Source: Putridiphycobacter sp965230195 (GTDB taxonomy: Bacteria; Bacteroidota; Bacteroidia; Flavobacteriales_D; Crocinitomicaceae). Taken from it: a stretch of DNA of 64,000 nucleotides. The notes below the pieces were generated by a model. The model had not been told where the DNA came from and did not search any database. It saw nothing but the letters and a program-made list of their open reading frames with translations. Positions 12,240 through 23,460 of this stretch are shown one piece after another. The stretch covers positions 992,001-1,056,000 of the forward strand of contig OZ245997.1 of NCBI GenBank assembly GCA_965230195.1, in the 5' to 3' direction. Every line of letters begins with the position of its first letter. Position 1 is the first letter of the stretch. Position numbers and translations under genes: made by a program.

Positions 12240-12635
12240 TCGAATTTTACGATCGCGCGAGCCGTAAGACAGGGCGTTGCGACTTCGTGTGGCAGCCTGG
12301 CTCTAGAATGCACCATCTTACCGAGAGTCGTTTTGCTTGCCTAACACGACAAAAGACATCATCAGCCACGCTGACGCTTCGACGCCAGAAGCTTCGCTGA
12401 CGGTTGACGCAAGAGTGCTATAAACGCATATTGGCCATTGATCGAGTCGGACGATATCTCTCAATAAATGTTCGTGTGTGCAACGATCGTTCAGCCGCGT
12501 CAGTACACAGAATCGACGAGTAATGTATGTGCCGGCTAGGGCCAAGAGGACAGAGATTGAGCATACCTGCTCGACAGAAAGAATCAAACGCGTTCGCGCT
12601 TCGCTCATCCATCGACGCCGCAGATTCAGATCCAT
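12240..12635 (-). CDS. Small hypothetical protein
   Basis: A reading from the ATG at 12635 (MDLNLRRRWMSEARTRLIL) has a good donor after ILSVEQ, and a second protein-like block (RFCVLTRLNDRCTHEHLLRD) follows. This block faintly recalls the first helix pair of plant TORTIFOLIA-type TOG repeats, but the space available (under 450 bp) is far too small for such a protein. Further exons down to about 12240 are guesses. It could be a short orphan gene, a truncated relic, or a 5' part of the neighbouring PIN gene. Confidence 0.25.
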
Positions 12636-12834
12636 CTTTGCAGTTCCTAAGCGGCGATGAGAAATACGGAAGAGAAAAATGTGTAGAGCACTGATGTCCC
12701 AATCCGGTAAAATCGACAGAAAATGGGTCCATCAAGATACATGGCCGACAGAAAAGAAGGCGCGTCTTAGGGTTCTCGCCAAGACGGAAACAGGCAGCAG
12801 CCTTGCAGAAACGCGAATGACGTGTGTGTTCACA

Positions 12835-14959
12835 CTATATCTGAAGGGTCCAGTCATACGCATGCCATTGTTTGCTAAAGGCATGGACACATGCTCTCTG
12901 CTGTTCCATGCTCCTCTGATCCATGCGTTGGTACATCTCCTCAGCAGGTCGATTGAGCAATCCAATGAGAACGCGCCGACCAAGATGGGCATCGAAATTC
13001 GCTTCGTCATCGATGACATGAACGAACCCACGGGAGAGATTGAATTCGACGTGAAAGTATGGGAAGTGGGCCGGAATGCTGCCGCGAAGTCCTTTCGGCC
13101 CCGTCTCGATGCATCGCTTGGAGTGATGCTGACTCCAGTCCGACGTCGCATCGTCAATCGCTTTCTTATAGTACATGGGAGCTCTTTCTATCACCTTTTC
13201 CTCGACAGGGATGCACTCCACGAAGGCGTGTCTTCTTTGATCCTGAAGATGCATTGCTGTCTCCAAGAAGATGACACTTCTCCCCTGCACCACATGACAC
13301 TGTCACCACGCACACGAGAGGCCGAGAGACTTTGGATTGGCTCATTTGGATCAGTGATTTCTTGAAGTTGCGAATCTCTGTCCAAACATCGTCATCGACT
13401 TCTCTTGTTGTAGGTATGTGCTCCAAAGGAACGATGCAGCAGTGTAGGGGATCCAAAGCGCCTTCTTGAGGTAAGCGCAAGTAAGCGGTCGTTGCAATGG
13501 ACACGACCAGATGTTTGGGGAAAAGTGGACTGTCAAAACAGTAACTGCAGCTGTCTTGAATCGTCTGGTGTCGGCTTTCTGCTTTGGCAAGACGTCGTTT
13601 CTCTCGGCGTTGCATATCGGCAAACGTCTCGCGACGATTCTTCTTGCCTTTTTTCTCGAATAAGTCTGTCCCCACGCCAAAGTCGTACTCCATATCTGCA
13701 TCCATATCCTCCTTGTCATTGAACCGGTGCTGTCTTGAGATGTTTTTGGCCAAGACACGATCCATGTCCATTGCGTCGTCTCCGTATCGAGATCTCTTGT
13801 ACAGGGTCATGATATCTGCAGATTCTTCCACATCTCTCCGTTTCTTGGAGCTGTCCTCTTGTCCAGATGCACGTGCAATATTTGCTCTTTCTGAAGGGCG
13901 TCGCCGTTGCTCGGCTGTCTGGGTTCGATGACTTGACGGGGTATCATGATCTCCTGCAGATACTTGACTCCCCAGCTGTGCTCGCAGCCGTTGAGCGACA
14001 GAGGAGTTTCCTCGAGGGGCAACTTCCCGCTGCGCCTCTTCTCTCCTTTTCCGATCAAACTGTCCTTCTGTTCCGCAGAGAACGGTCAGCCAACGAATGG
14101 GACTGGCTTAGACAGACCTCTTTCCGAAGATGGTTGCGCAAACATCTGTAAAAAGGAACCGTCGCTTGGGAACTTGTTGAGCGCCGATGGTGCTGTCTCT
14201 GTGGTCGATTGGAGAGACTGTCCCCTATCTTCTTCCTCTCTGGTTTTCTCTCTTCTCTTAGTGAAGACCGATCTGTCAACACTCGGTTTCTTCATTTCTC
14301 TTCGGTGTCCGTGGATATCATCCAGATAAGCTCGATTCGAAAAACGGTGAGGTGTGGCTCTGTTTCTTCGATAAGATGTGTTTCTCGCATCGTGCTTAAG
14401 ACGGTCCAGATTCACTCCACGCTCTTCGGCAATCTGCTCCAGAGATTTGTCTTCCATCTGACTGCGTTCCTGCATACGTTTCAAAGCTTTTCGTCGCCAA
14501 CTGGCTCCTCCATCTCCCACAACGCTCCGTGATTCTCCTTGTTGCGTTTTTGACCCTTCGGGAATATAGAGACCCGGTTTCTGCGCATCCATACCCCTTT
14601 CTGTGCATGCGATCAAACCGAGGAAAAACAAACGCGAGGCGGTGGTTCTTGTTTTGCTGCTCTTGTATCATCCTCCTTCTCTTTGCCACGTTTTCTAGAT
14701 GGATCCGCAAGCCATCCCTCTTTTGGCCTCGTCATCCAATCTTCTCGAATAACAGGCGCAGAGGCCTCTGTCTCCGCAGCCGATTTCACGGGCATCTCTG
14801 TTGCCTCCACCGTATCTGAACCTGTTTCTTCTCGCTCATCAGGCAACTCTGCTCAGCATAAATGGATCCGTCACGTCCATGTGCCCGCGGTCCAGTAATA
14901 CTTTTGCGTTTGGCGTGATGCTTTTTCTTCTTCTCTTTGTGTTTGGATTTCTTTCCCAT
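12835..14959 (-). CDS. CWF19L2: CWF19-like protein 2 (CwfJ family, intron-lariat spliceosome factor)
   Basis: CWF19L2/CwfJ (yeast Drn1) binds the lariat debranching machinery and late spliceosomes. Exon 1 (ATG at 14959) is Lys/His-rich (MGKKSKHKEKKKKHHAKRK), as in the family. Middle exons carry VIREDWMTRPKEGW and a long charged helix (SWRRKALKRMQERSQMEDKS). The first conserved domain starts near 13650 with SCSYCFDSPLFPKHLVVSI and LDPLHCCIVPLEHIPTTREV (HIT-like CwfJ C-1). The second follows near 13290 with SVIFLETAMHLQ, HAFVECIPVEE and PYFHVEFNLSRGFVHVID (CwfJ C-2). The Cys-x2-Cys pair and the HIT-type histidine are present. At least five short introns. It is divergent from the CCR4-type gene at 15100, with 140 bp between start codons. 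Confidence 0.88.
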
Positions 14960-15099
14960 CGATAGACACGCCGAAATTGCCAAAAAATTCACCAAGGTCT
15001 AGAGGAATCGTACTTCTCAGGAACCAGTCGTGAAGTGTATGTTCGTGCGTTTTACGATTCTTACTGACGCAGTAGCGCGAGTCGTGTCGTTTTGGACCT

Positions 15100-16452
15100 A
15101 TGGGACCGACTTTCACATTGGGAGCCGGTCTTATCGGACTCGCCTGGTGGTTGCTTCGGCGCACCTTCAAGCGCGCGTCTAAACCCAAGCTTCTATCTCT
15201 TGACAAACCCTTGAGTGTACGTGAACCCGATGAATTGAGTGTCCTTTCCTACAACGTACTTGCGGACAACATTGTCCGCGCCAATCCGAGCTACAACTAC
15301 GCCCATGAACTCTTTTGCAGCTGGGAATATCGCTATGACAAACTGAAAGAGCAGATCACGACGCTCAATGCCGATGTCGTCTGCTTGCAAGAAGTCGAGA
15401 TCGCCAAGTGGTCGGAATGGAGACACTTCATGGACGACTTGGGTTACACCGGAGTGCTGTTGACGAGACAGAGACCCGAAAAGAAAAAAGGAAGAGATCG
15501 ATTGATTACAAATGCCACTTTCTACCGATCGAGACGGTTCCGTCTGTGCTGGGAGCAACATTGTCGCCGCGTCTTAGGAATTGCTCTAAACTGGGTGTCT
15601 GCCAGCGGCCAAGAGCACGTAAACCCATGCCTTACCCTCGTCTCGATGATCGTTGCTGTCATGGTCTGTTAGAAATTCTATGTGATCAATGTGCATTTGG
15701 AAGGGAATCCTTACCGACCGGCAGAAAGGGTACAACAGGTGGACACAATTCTCAATGCAATCGAAAGAGAACAGGTCAGTAGTGTCCAGAGACGAAACGG
15801 TGGATGCTTTGTGTCAAACGGAAGCCTTGCTGTGTAGGCAGGTATAACAGAGGAGTATGACATGGTATTCTGTGGGGATTTCAATAGTAGTCGATGGAAT
15901 GCTCCCTGGAATTACCTATACCGGGGAAGGTTGGAAGCTGGGTATACGGAACACTACTATCCAGATATTGAAGTGGTGAAGGAGACAAAAGCACATCCCT
16001 TTGCACTGAACGACGTCTACAAAGTGGCGGAAGCCGTTCCCGATTTCACTGCTCGTGCCCCACGTCGTCGTTCGGAGGCGGATTTTATTTTTTCGAGCCG
16101 TCATTTAAGAGTGGCAGCGGTGCTGAGAGCCATCGACCCTAGAGTGATACCCAATGTTGATCGCACACTGCTCCCGAACAGGCAGTATCCTTCCGATCAC
16201 ATACCGATTGGCGTTGTTCTGCTGCAACCCAAGAGCTCCGAGCCGAGCTTGAGGTCGTACCATTCGGCCAGATCACATTACAGCGTCGATGCCGATCCCA
16301 CTTTCTGTGAGGGCACATCTGGAAGTGTGTTCTCCGACAGTGTGAACAATGTCGATCTGCGAGCCAGTGTGGAGACCCTGGATGGCCAAGGAGGCGTCAC
16401 GCTTTTCCCTGCCGCTCAATCATCCCACTTTGTGGCCAATACATCTTATTAG
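15100..16452 (+). CDS. CCR4/Angel-type endonuclease-exonuclease-phosphatase
   Basis: The ATG at 15100 is followed by a hydrophobic N-terminal segment (LGAGLIGLAWWLLRR), an apparent membrane anchor or targeting signal. The EEP fold then starts: LSVLSYNVLADNIV, WEYRYDKLKEQITTLNADVV and CLQEVE (metal-binding Glu). A 54 bp intron (15619-15672) leads to FYVINVHLEG and a 63 bp intron (15775-15837) to MVFCGDFNSSRWNAPWNYLY. The last exon has RRRSEADFIFSS and YPSDHIPIGVVL (catalytic Asp-His near the end), then a Ser-rich tail. This is the deadenylase/2'-5' phosphodiesterase superfamily containing CCR4, Nocturnin, Angel and PDE12. Without the CCR4 LRR, an Angel- or Nocturnin-like RNA nuclease is most likely; the exact substrate cannot be told. 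Confidence 0.85.
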
Positions 16453-18911
16453 CAGTAAAGAATGTCATTTCGATGTCTCTTCAACCTATTCTTTGACATA
16501 CGTACAGTATCTTAATACCGATTATGTCCTTATTCCTGTTGTTTGTTTATTAATCACGAGGTGGTTTTTTCTATGTATTGTCCCCAAAACGGGTTGATTG
16601 TTTTGGCGTGCTGTGTTGACTCGGTTGTCGTTCGAGTTCTATTGGTTCATTACTGCTCTTGGAGCATCGAGAGTTTTGAACGGATCCGTTGAACGAGGAA
16701 CAGATTCTTGCGGTTTGCTTTTTGGGAATCCCTCAAGTAGCCCCGCCCTGATGGTTTGTGGATGTTTTGTCGACATGATGAACTTCCCTTGTCTTTTGAA
16801 TTTCGTCACAAGTTTATATAAATCGAATCCGCCTGGCCTTTGCCTTCAAGGGACTGTTTGTTATCTGTTCGAGAAAATCTTCCAAACGCTGATCTTTGCG
16901 CAGCGCCAATTATGAATGTGGATACGAATGCAGTCGGTGGTCGAATGTATTGGTCAGGTATCAGTCGGATGACCAGGACACATTTGTCGGCAAGTGAAAT
17001 TCGTCACTCCCACGACAGTGCCTTAATGTAGAATTCAATGACGAACTGCTCGATTCGAACGTCGTATGCGTTTGTTGCAAAGCACCTTGTAACGCAGCAC
17101 ATGATGAACAGCAAGCATCACACACTTCATGATCAACCGAAGGATGAGGCGTTTCGACCCTCGTTGCCAAAAATCCTGATGTAGGCGATATGAATGCCGT
17201 TAACTAAAGCAGATCGTGTCCTGTATAGGAAGCCGCCGTTCACGTCTGACGGAGTACGAAAAACAGCAGCAGCCTCTGACTCAGCAGTTTGCCGAACCGT
17301 TCAAGACTGAACCGCTCGTCGTCTTACCGAAACCTGTCTTTTCAACTTTGAAAAATTCGATGCTCTGCCATGGTAGGATGTATCGACACAAGACACCGAT
17401 GCCAAGCCTGCCACCCTTAGGCAATCTGCAAACTAGATGTTTCGCGCATCAGACTCTCAACGAGAGGATAGATGTGCACGTCTCTTATGCTGACCTGTCA
17501 GCAGGAGCTCTCTTAAAGATTTGAGGTTGTCATCTCAAAGTCTGTCCTGCAATGAATTCTGAGCAGGGAGATCGCTTTTGTCGTCGATGTTGGGGGTACC
17601 AATGCACCATCTTGACTCGGGGAGATTCCCACTACGGGTGCTTGTGTGTGTCTGACAGAGATCGAATGCAGAGTAGGAGCGACGCATGGGACATCCCGTC
17701 TGTATCTTAGGTGTACAAGTATTGCATTTGTGTTTCGACAGTTAGTGCTTGTCACATCAGTAGATAGCAGTCATCCCCCGAGCTTTGTAAGGATAGAGTC
17801 CGCAAAGTCGTGCATCTCGGGAATTAAATGTAAAGGAGTTCGCCCGTAGAACGTAAAGTGACATGAATTAGAGATTTCCTTCAAAACACACATCTTGACA
17901 GCCAAGAATGCACTAACTGCGCATTCCGTAGCACTTGAGATTTATGTGCGGAAACATACTATCATCCATTTCGAAGTTCCACCTCTTGGGCACCACAACA
18001 ATGAAACAATCACACAGAATTCTCAAAGAATATTGGCAAGAGAGGCCATGGTATCTGCCCATATATCAAAACCCATAAGCACCATCGAGGGGCAAGCAAA
18101 AATTGGTTGAGTAACAAAAGCATTGAGTTATAAACATAAGGGCAGGTCTCAAAGAGTTTATTGGTGGGAAACACAGTTCGGCTGCTTCATCGACCGCTTG
18201 AGTCCAAAATATGCCCATCTAAAGTTGAGATGTGGCTGGCGTCTATGTGGCATCTCCACGGAATGAAAGCGTGTAGAGTGTGGCCAATTGAAGTACCATC
18301 CTCGCTCGTCTCATATCAAGCTCTTGCAGTCGTAGCATCTCACTTGGTAATAGATTATCGAAATGGGATGCCTCCACCTTTTTTATAGAGAGAATAACAT
18401 TCCTAAGTCAACCGAGTGCCGTAACAATCAACTACGAAAGAAGAGAATTTCAGCGTTCCATAGTTTCCTGTTTTGGCAAAAAAGAATAATTCCAACATCA
18501 TCCACCATACCATATTGCAAACCGTGTATGCACTTTGCATCCTAAATCATCAAGGTAAGACAGATTATGGAAGGAAGGCATCCCAATAAGATAACAACGA
18601 CGTCTTTGGAGAAGAGCACGATTTATCAGATAGATCACACGGGAGAAGGAAATGCGACCGCTTCGCTCCAAAGAGTCACGAGATGCTCAAACACTCAAAG
18701 ATCGTTGATCTATCCTCAGATACTCTATATGCAGGCAGGTTCACTCTACTCTCTAAGAGCCAAGTAGATCGCTTGAAAAGCTAAAGGATCATCAAAACTT
18801 GAATATATATAGAAGCCTCACAATCCATAGGCTTGAGTCAGAATATACACATCCTAGAAAACAGTGATGGCAGGCCAAGGGCAGCGCAGAGAAGGCGCAC
18901 TTGAGTCCTGT
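16453..18911. other. 2.4 kb without a recognisable gene
   Basis: The longest apparently empty stretch in the window. Small frames exist on both strands (the longest about 105 codons at 16598-16915), but none has a protein-like pattern or joins neighbours in frame, and the sequence is visibly more AT-rich than the flanking genes. I found no tRNA (no convincing A/B box pair), no snRNA signature and no long tandem repeat. It may hold 3' UTRs of the two converging genes (CCR4-type and SBP-box), a non-coding RNA or a decayed gene. Confidence 0.4.
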
Positions 18912-21530
18912 TCAGCAGCACAGTACGCTCTTGTCAACATGTTGCTTGAACAGACGCTTCATGAATCTGAGGTATCGTTTTCTGTGACGTTTTTGCTGTA
19001 CGCCAGCGTCCCTCTGTATGAAAGTCGGCATTCTGTCAAACCCGTCGCAAACATTCAAAGCCACGACTGGCTGCAGGTACTGCGCCGTCTGCGCCATTCC
19101 TCGTTCGTTGCAATAGTTGTAGAGGTGGCCGGCAGAATGCACACAGAACAGAAATTCTGCCAAACTAGCCTGCTTGAAGCCCAATCTGCCCCCAAAAGAA
19201 CGCCAAGATCGCTGAGTAAACGTTCTTAGGTCAGCAGCAGCGACGCCATAACGCTGACATACAGCAAGCAGCCACGATCGGACCTCTACAGCTAGGCCAA
19301 ACTCCACGAGAAATGCGCTCGATTGACGACCTAAACAAACAGTCTATGTTTCTCTCTGCACACCGACAAATGCGCAGCCGCACCATATTGGCCATAAAAC
19401 TCTTCAATTTCAGCAACGACAGAGCTATCATCGACGCACAGGATCGGCTGAAGACGACAACATTCTGATACAGAGACAAAGGAAAGGGGCGGTGACATTA
19501 CCAGTGTCTGGTCGATCATTCCATTCGTTGACATCTCGATTCGTAAAGTGCCACATGGAAGTTTCTCATAAAGTGAAAAAGACCAGGATCCTGACTCCAC
19601 ATCTTGAGGCCCGTTGACATCCACCTTAACAAACTTCCCTGCACGGCGACAAGCACAGGCGGATGTGACGTGTATAGGAGAAGATAGAGTGTTTGCCTTG
19701 AATCCTGCAATGAATTGAAGTGCTTTGAATAGAGCTAATGTTGTCTCCTCTGATTGTAAAACGGCGATTGGAGGCCGAAGCTAACACACAGACCGGCCGA
19801 ACGGATTGGACATTGGGGTACAATTCCGCATTCGCTTCCAAACTGTATCTTCTCTGCTGTTTTCCCGGTTCAATCCGTATTGACTCGCAGTGTGTCTGAA
19901 CCTGTGGAATGTGCGTGAGATTGAGATGATGTGTGCAAAGCGAGGGAAGGAATGCCTACCATTATCTTCTTCCTCCTCCAAAAATCGCAATCAGAAGAGA
20001 GTAATGCGTCAACGATATCGTCAATAGTCGAAGATTTTTTCCAGCCAGGCTGAAACACGTCCACCGTCAAATTCACACATCCAGGTCGCATATATCCTTC
20101 GGGAACTAATCCTTCTTGGACCTAAAAAGGCGAATGATACATAGAGACATGTATGGGTGCATCATCATCATCGTACTGCTCGTAGCAGCTCGTGCCGGAG
20201 GTTAAGAGGTAGATTCCCAGGTATACAGTCGAAGACCTTGATCGAGAATGAAGTCAATTTCAACAGACTCTTGTAATTCGTGGCACGCATCTCTTCTTCC
20301 CAGAGATCGTTTCTGAACACACTGTCCATTTTCCCAGCGTCTGCATGAGGGTAGGTGAGCATCGGTCCAAGTTCCGTCTGATTTGGACATGCGTTCCACG
20401 GAAGAATGCAAGAGGAAGAATTGCTAAACTGGTCAGGGGTCCCGTAGGGCAAACTTTTCGGAATCGTCCTTGGGGGTATAAATGCCACGGGATCCATCAA
20501 TGTATTGTCCGAAACAGTTTTATTTAAAACAGGCATCATCACGGGGGCGTCTTGACTGTATCCAGCCTGTCGTCTGCTTTCGGATGCCACACCAGGGTTA
20601 GTGGAAAACACGCTCGGGTTTGCTTGCAAAGGATCAATAGCAGTTTCATCTAAGCCGACCAAACCAGTATAGGCATCGGCGAGATGACGAGGCATCATTT
20701 GGGACGGATCAAACTTAGGCTCTACATCACCACAGCATTCTCCATGAGACCACTGAATCCTCTGGTCATCAAGATGCGTACTCATGTCGGTGCATGAGGA
20801 ATACAAAGCGTCATTTAGAAACGAGGTCTCTTTTCTGTACGCTGCTTGTGAGTAGCCTACACACAATGAAGAGCAGGCACACTCGGAGTCAAGCAGATGT
20901 TCGGAATGCGAGTGTGGCCTTGCTTGGATAGAAGAGAGAGGGCTGTTCATGGGAGACAAAAAAAGAGGACGCTATGGCAGTTGGATCTGCTTCATTCTCT
21001 GTAGAAGGTTCGAGCTCCACAGCCACGTTGGTTTCTGTCGGGGAATTGGAGTTGGACAGTGTCGAGCTTCGAGCAGAATCGAATCCCGTCAACGTTCCTC
21101 CAGACTTCTTTCGTCGTCTCTGATTATGCTTTGTGAGTCGAACACGACAGGATCGCTTGTTTCCGTCGAATTCGCTGAGCAAATGAAATCGTCCGCATTG
21201 CTGACAGAATCTGTGGGGAGCGCCGTCTTTTGGGATGCATTTCGCTTTCATGTGTTGTGGGCAGATCTTGTAGCGTTGATGGTACTCTTTTTGACCAGAG
21301 AGATCGCTTTGGCATCCGTCAACTTGACACAACACGGGACCACGCATGCGAGACCGGCCGCGTCGTTTGGGCTTGGAAGAACGTCGGATGATCCTTGTAG
21401 CTTTGAACTGGTAGGGATCCCAATGGTAGTCGCTAGCATTCCATTCTCCAGATCGCGAGCCAGTCTCGCGAGGAACATCAAGAAATGAGGAGGAGTCCAT
21501 GTTTCCGACGTCACCTAAAATCAAAATCAT
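18912..21530 (-). CDS. SBP-box transcription factor, long SPL/CRR1 type
   Basis: The SBP domain lies at about 21340-21110: CQVDGCQSDLSGQKEYHQRY, ICPQHMKAKC, HRFCQQCGRFHLLSEFD and KRSCRVRLTKHNQRRRKK, with both zinc sites and the basic bipartite NLS that bind GTAC-core DNA. After a 350-residue low-complexity linker come the extra domains of the long SPL class: SFSIKVFDCIPGNLP with LRHELLRAV (20260-20170), MRPGCVNLTVDVFQPGWKKS (about 20090-20030), RFTIRGDNISS and IHCRIQGK (about 19760-19690), SWSFSLYEKLPCGTLRIEM (about 19590-19530), and a helical C-terminus (RSWLLAVCQRYGVAAADLRT) to the stop at 18912. This is the architecture of plant SPL1/SPL12 and Chlamydomonas CRR1, the copper and hypoxia regulator. 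A likely first exon starts at 21753 (MAQRRRMSVPNDAERDV). A frame change near 20960-20985 is either a short intron or a T-run slip. Confidence 0.92.
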
Positions 21531-21753
21531 GCATGTTCAGCATCCGCAACTCTGATGACAGGAGTCCTTTAAAGTGCAAGAAAGACGGCGTGGGTGTGTA
21601 ACAGCCCGTCGAAAAAGCAGAACGCGTTTTTGGCGGAAAACAGTCGATTGTGCCGAATAACATCTCCTGTCGCTCGGCCATAAAATGAGAACGCCGACAC
21701 GGAACATCTCGTTCGGCATCATTCGGAACGGACATCCGTCTTCGCTGAGCCAT

Positions 21754-22617
21754 CGTCGATTCCTCTTTCTTTCTCGGCAGTACCCTCGTGTGTACGCGAA
21801 TTCTGGTATGACGCTACTCGACACGACGCGAGTACTGTTGCAGCACGTACACGTCGAGCTGCAGCTTGTCATCATCTAAGCAGTTAACCGAAGCGGCTGG
21901 TGTAGAAACGGCGCGAGGAAATAAACGGCGTTCTATCGAGAAACGCGACCACTGAACGAAGAAAGACGGCAGTGCCTAAGATGCGATGTCGGTTTGCGAG
22001 GGAAACATCTTTCGTTGTCGTTATCGGCAGAGCGACGCCATACCTGATTTTTATCTTCGGACTTGGCAGAAAAGGCTTTGAAGCACAAAACGTCGTCTCT
22101 GCTTCGCCAGATCCTTCGAAACTACAAAACGCGTCTATCCACAGGAACGAAACAACAACAAACCGTCAGGTCGAAGCACCGTAATGAATACCATTCATAC
22201 ATCCTTGCGCAAAGCCTTCGATGCACATCGTTCATCCCTGGCAAGGCACCGTTCGACGGTGTGGTGATGAAACCCATCGTATATCCTGAACGAGCGGCAG
22301 ATACGTACTGCTGCTATCTGTAGTGCCGCATAGCTGAAAAGACACCACAGCTGACGCCATTACACAGCTGTCTGTCCTTCATGACAGGTAGCTACGCAAC
22401 CAGCCAACGATCGATCTATACTCTTTGGATCGGACTTATCAAGACTGCCCTGGTTTCCACACTGACGAATGGGAGTTACAACAAGAACATGGACGTGGCG
22501 GCGGCAACGGCAGTGGATAAACACAGAACTTCTATGCGATGCCGCTCACCCTCAACGTCTATTCCTCTTCTATCTGGTAATGATCAAACATATTGGGCAA
22601 CGCAGGGCTCCAGTCTG
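21754..22617. other. Interval between SBP-box gene and AHSA1 with a possible small plus-strand gene
   Basis: Upstream of the SBP-box gene. A plus-strand frame near 22063-22200 (SSLLRQILRNYKTRL with a later basic helix) vaguely resembles an LYR-motif assembly factor, which would fit a divergent gene, but the frame breaks after about 45 residues and I cannot join it convincingly. The frames on the plus strand from 22469 onward are antisense to AHSA1. No RNA gene seen. Confidence 0.25.
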
Positions 22618-23246
22618 TCATGAACTCTGGAATTCTTTGGTAAACTGCTCAAGCACCTCCACTATTGCTCCCTTGGCCTCCATCCAGATGCTCTTGTATT
22701 TATCCTGCAAAAACAGGAGGATCGATCAGAAGTGCATCGACCACTGCTTGATGACCTTTACATCGGACTCCGTTCCGTCTACCACGACTTCATACTCAAA
22801 TTCGTCCGGTTCATTGACGCATGCAAAGTCACGAATCTTGATCTCGCCCGTGGCCGGCTACAGAGAAACGCCGTGTCCTTACACGAGGCGTCCAAAACGA
22901 AGGACATACTTCATCTTCTTCGCTAGAGGAGGACCATTTCAGTACCAGCTTTAAATCAAAGTTTGCAACACGTTTTCCTCCTTTCCGCGTCATGACACAC
23001 GCCTGGCAAGAACAGAACCGTGGCCATCACGGAGTTCGGTGGGCATGGGCTGAGAACCTCTCCTGAGACTTCTTTTAATGATGTGATGGTTGCATCTTCG
23101 ATTCTGAAGCCTACTAACAAGTCTGCTAATCGTTTCTTTGCCCATGGCAGTTTATTGATTTCTTCCCAGTGCCACTGATTCACGTTTTTTCCGTCGCTTC
23201 GCTCTTGAACTAACCACCGTGGATCGCCTTCTCCCCACTTGGCCAT
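22618..23246 (-). CDS. AHSA1: Activator of Hsp90 ATPase (Aha1), N-terminal domain only
   Basis: AHA1 stimulates Hsp90 ATPase by binding its middle domain. The ATG at 23246 opens with the family signature MAKWGEGDPRWLVQERSDGK, then NVNQWHWEEINKLPWAKKRL. Later exons give GKRVANFDLKLVLKWSS, ATGEIKIRDFACVNEPDEFE and, after a short intron, DKYKSIWMEAKGAIVEVLEQ with TKEF, stop at 22618. About 165 residues cover the N-terminal AHA1 domain; the C-terminal AHSA1 (START-like) domain found in most eukaryotes does not follow, since the next gene on this side starts in another family. So it resembles yeast Hch1 in extent, while its WxxxxPRW start is typical of Aha1. It is divergent from HAUS4, with about 215 bp between starts. 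Confidence 0.85.
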
Positions 23247-23460
23247 TAGGAACTATCCAGACGGTGCTAAATAATTGCATAGTAGGTATTAAGCAACCCG
23301 CGAAGCAGGTCTCTTACGTAATTGAACGAAAAGCGAAGCTCTTCGGCACAGATTTGCCAACACGGGTGCAGCAACGAACTTAAAGAAACGCACACAGTTG
23401 CACGGCTGTCGGTCCCAGTCTACTCGAAACGATAATCGTCGATTGGAACATTAACACGAT

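Noticed and set aside
12679..13365. 228-codon plus-strand frame over the end of CWF19L2
   Set aside because: The opposite strand carries the CwfJ C-terminal motifs; the plus frame has no recognisable motif.
22469..22954. Plus-strand frame with a tidy helical end (IGLRSVYHDFILKFVRFID) that looked like a real gene
   Set aside because: The minus strand reads the AHA1 segments EIKIRDFACVNEPDEFE and MEAKGAIVEVLEQFTKEF in register with the AHSA1 start, so the plus frame is antisense.
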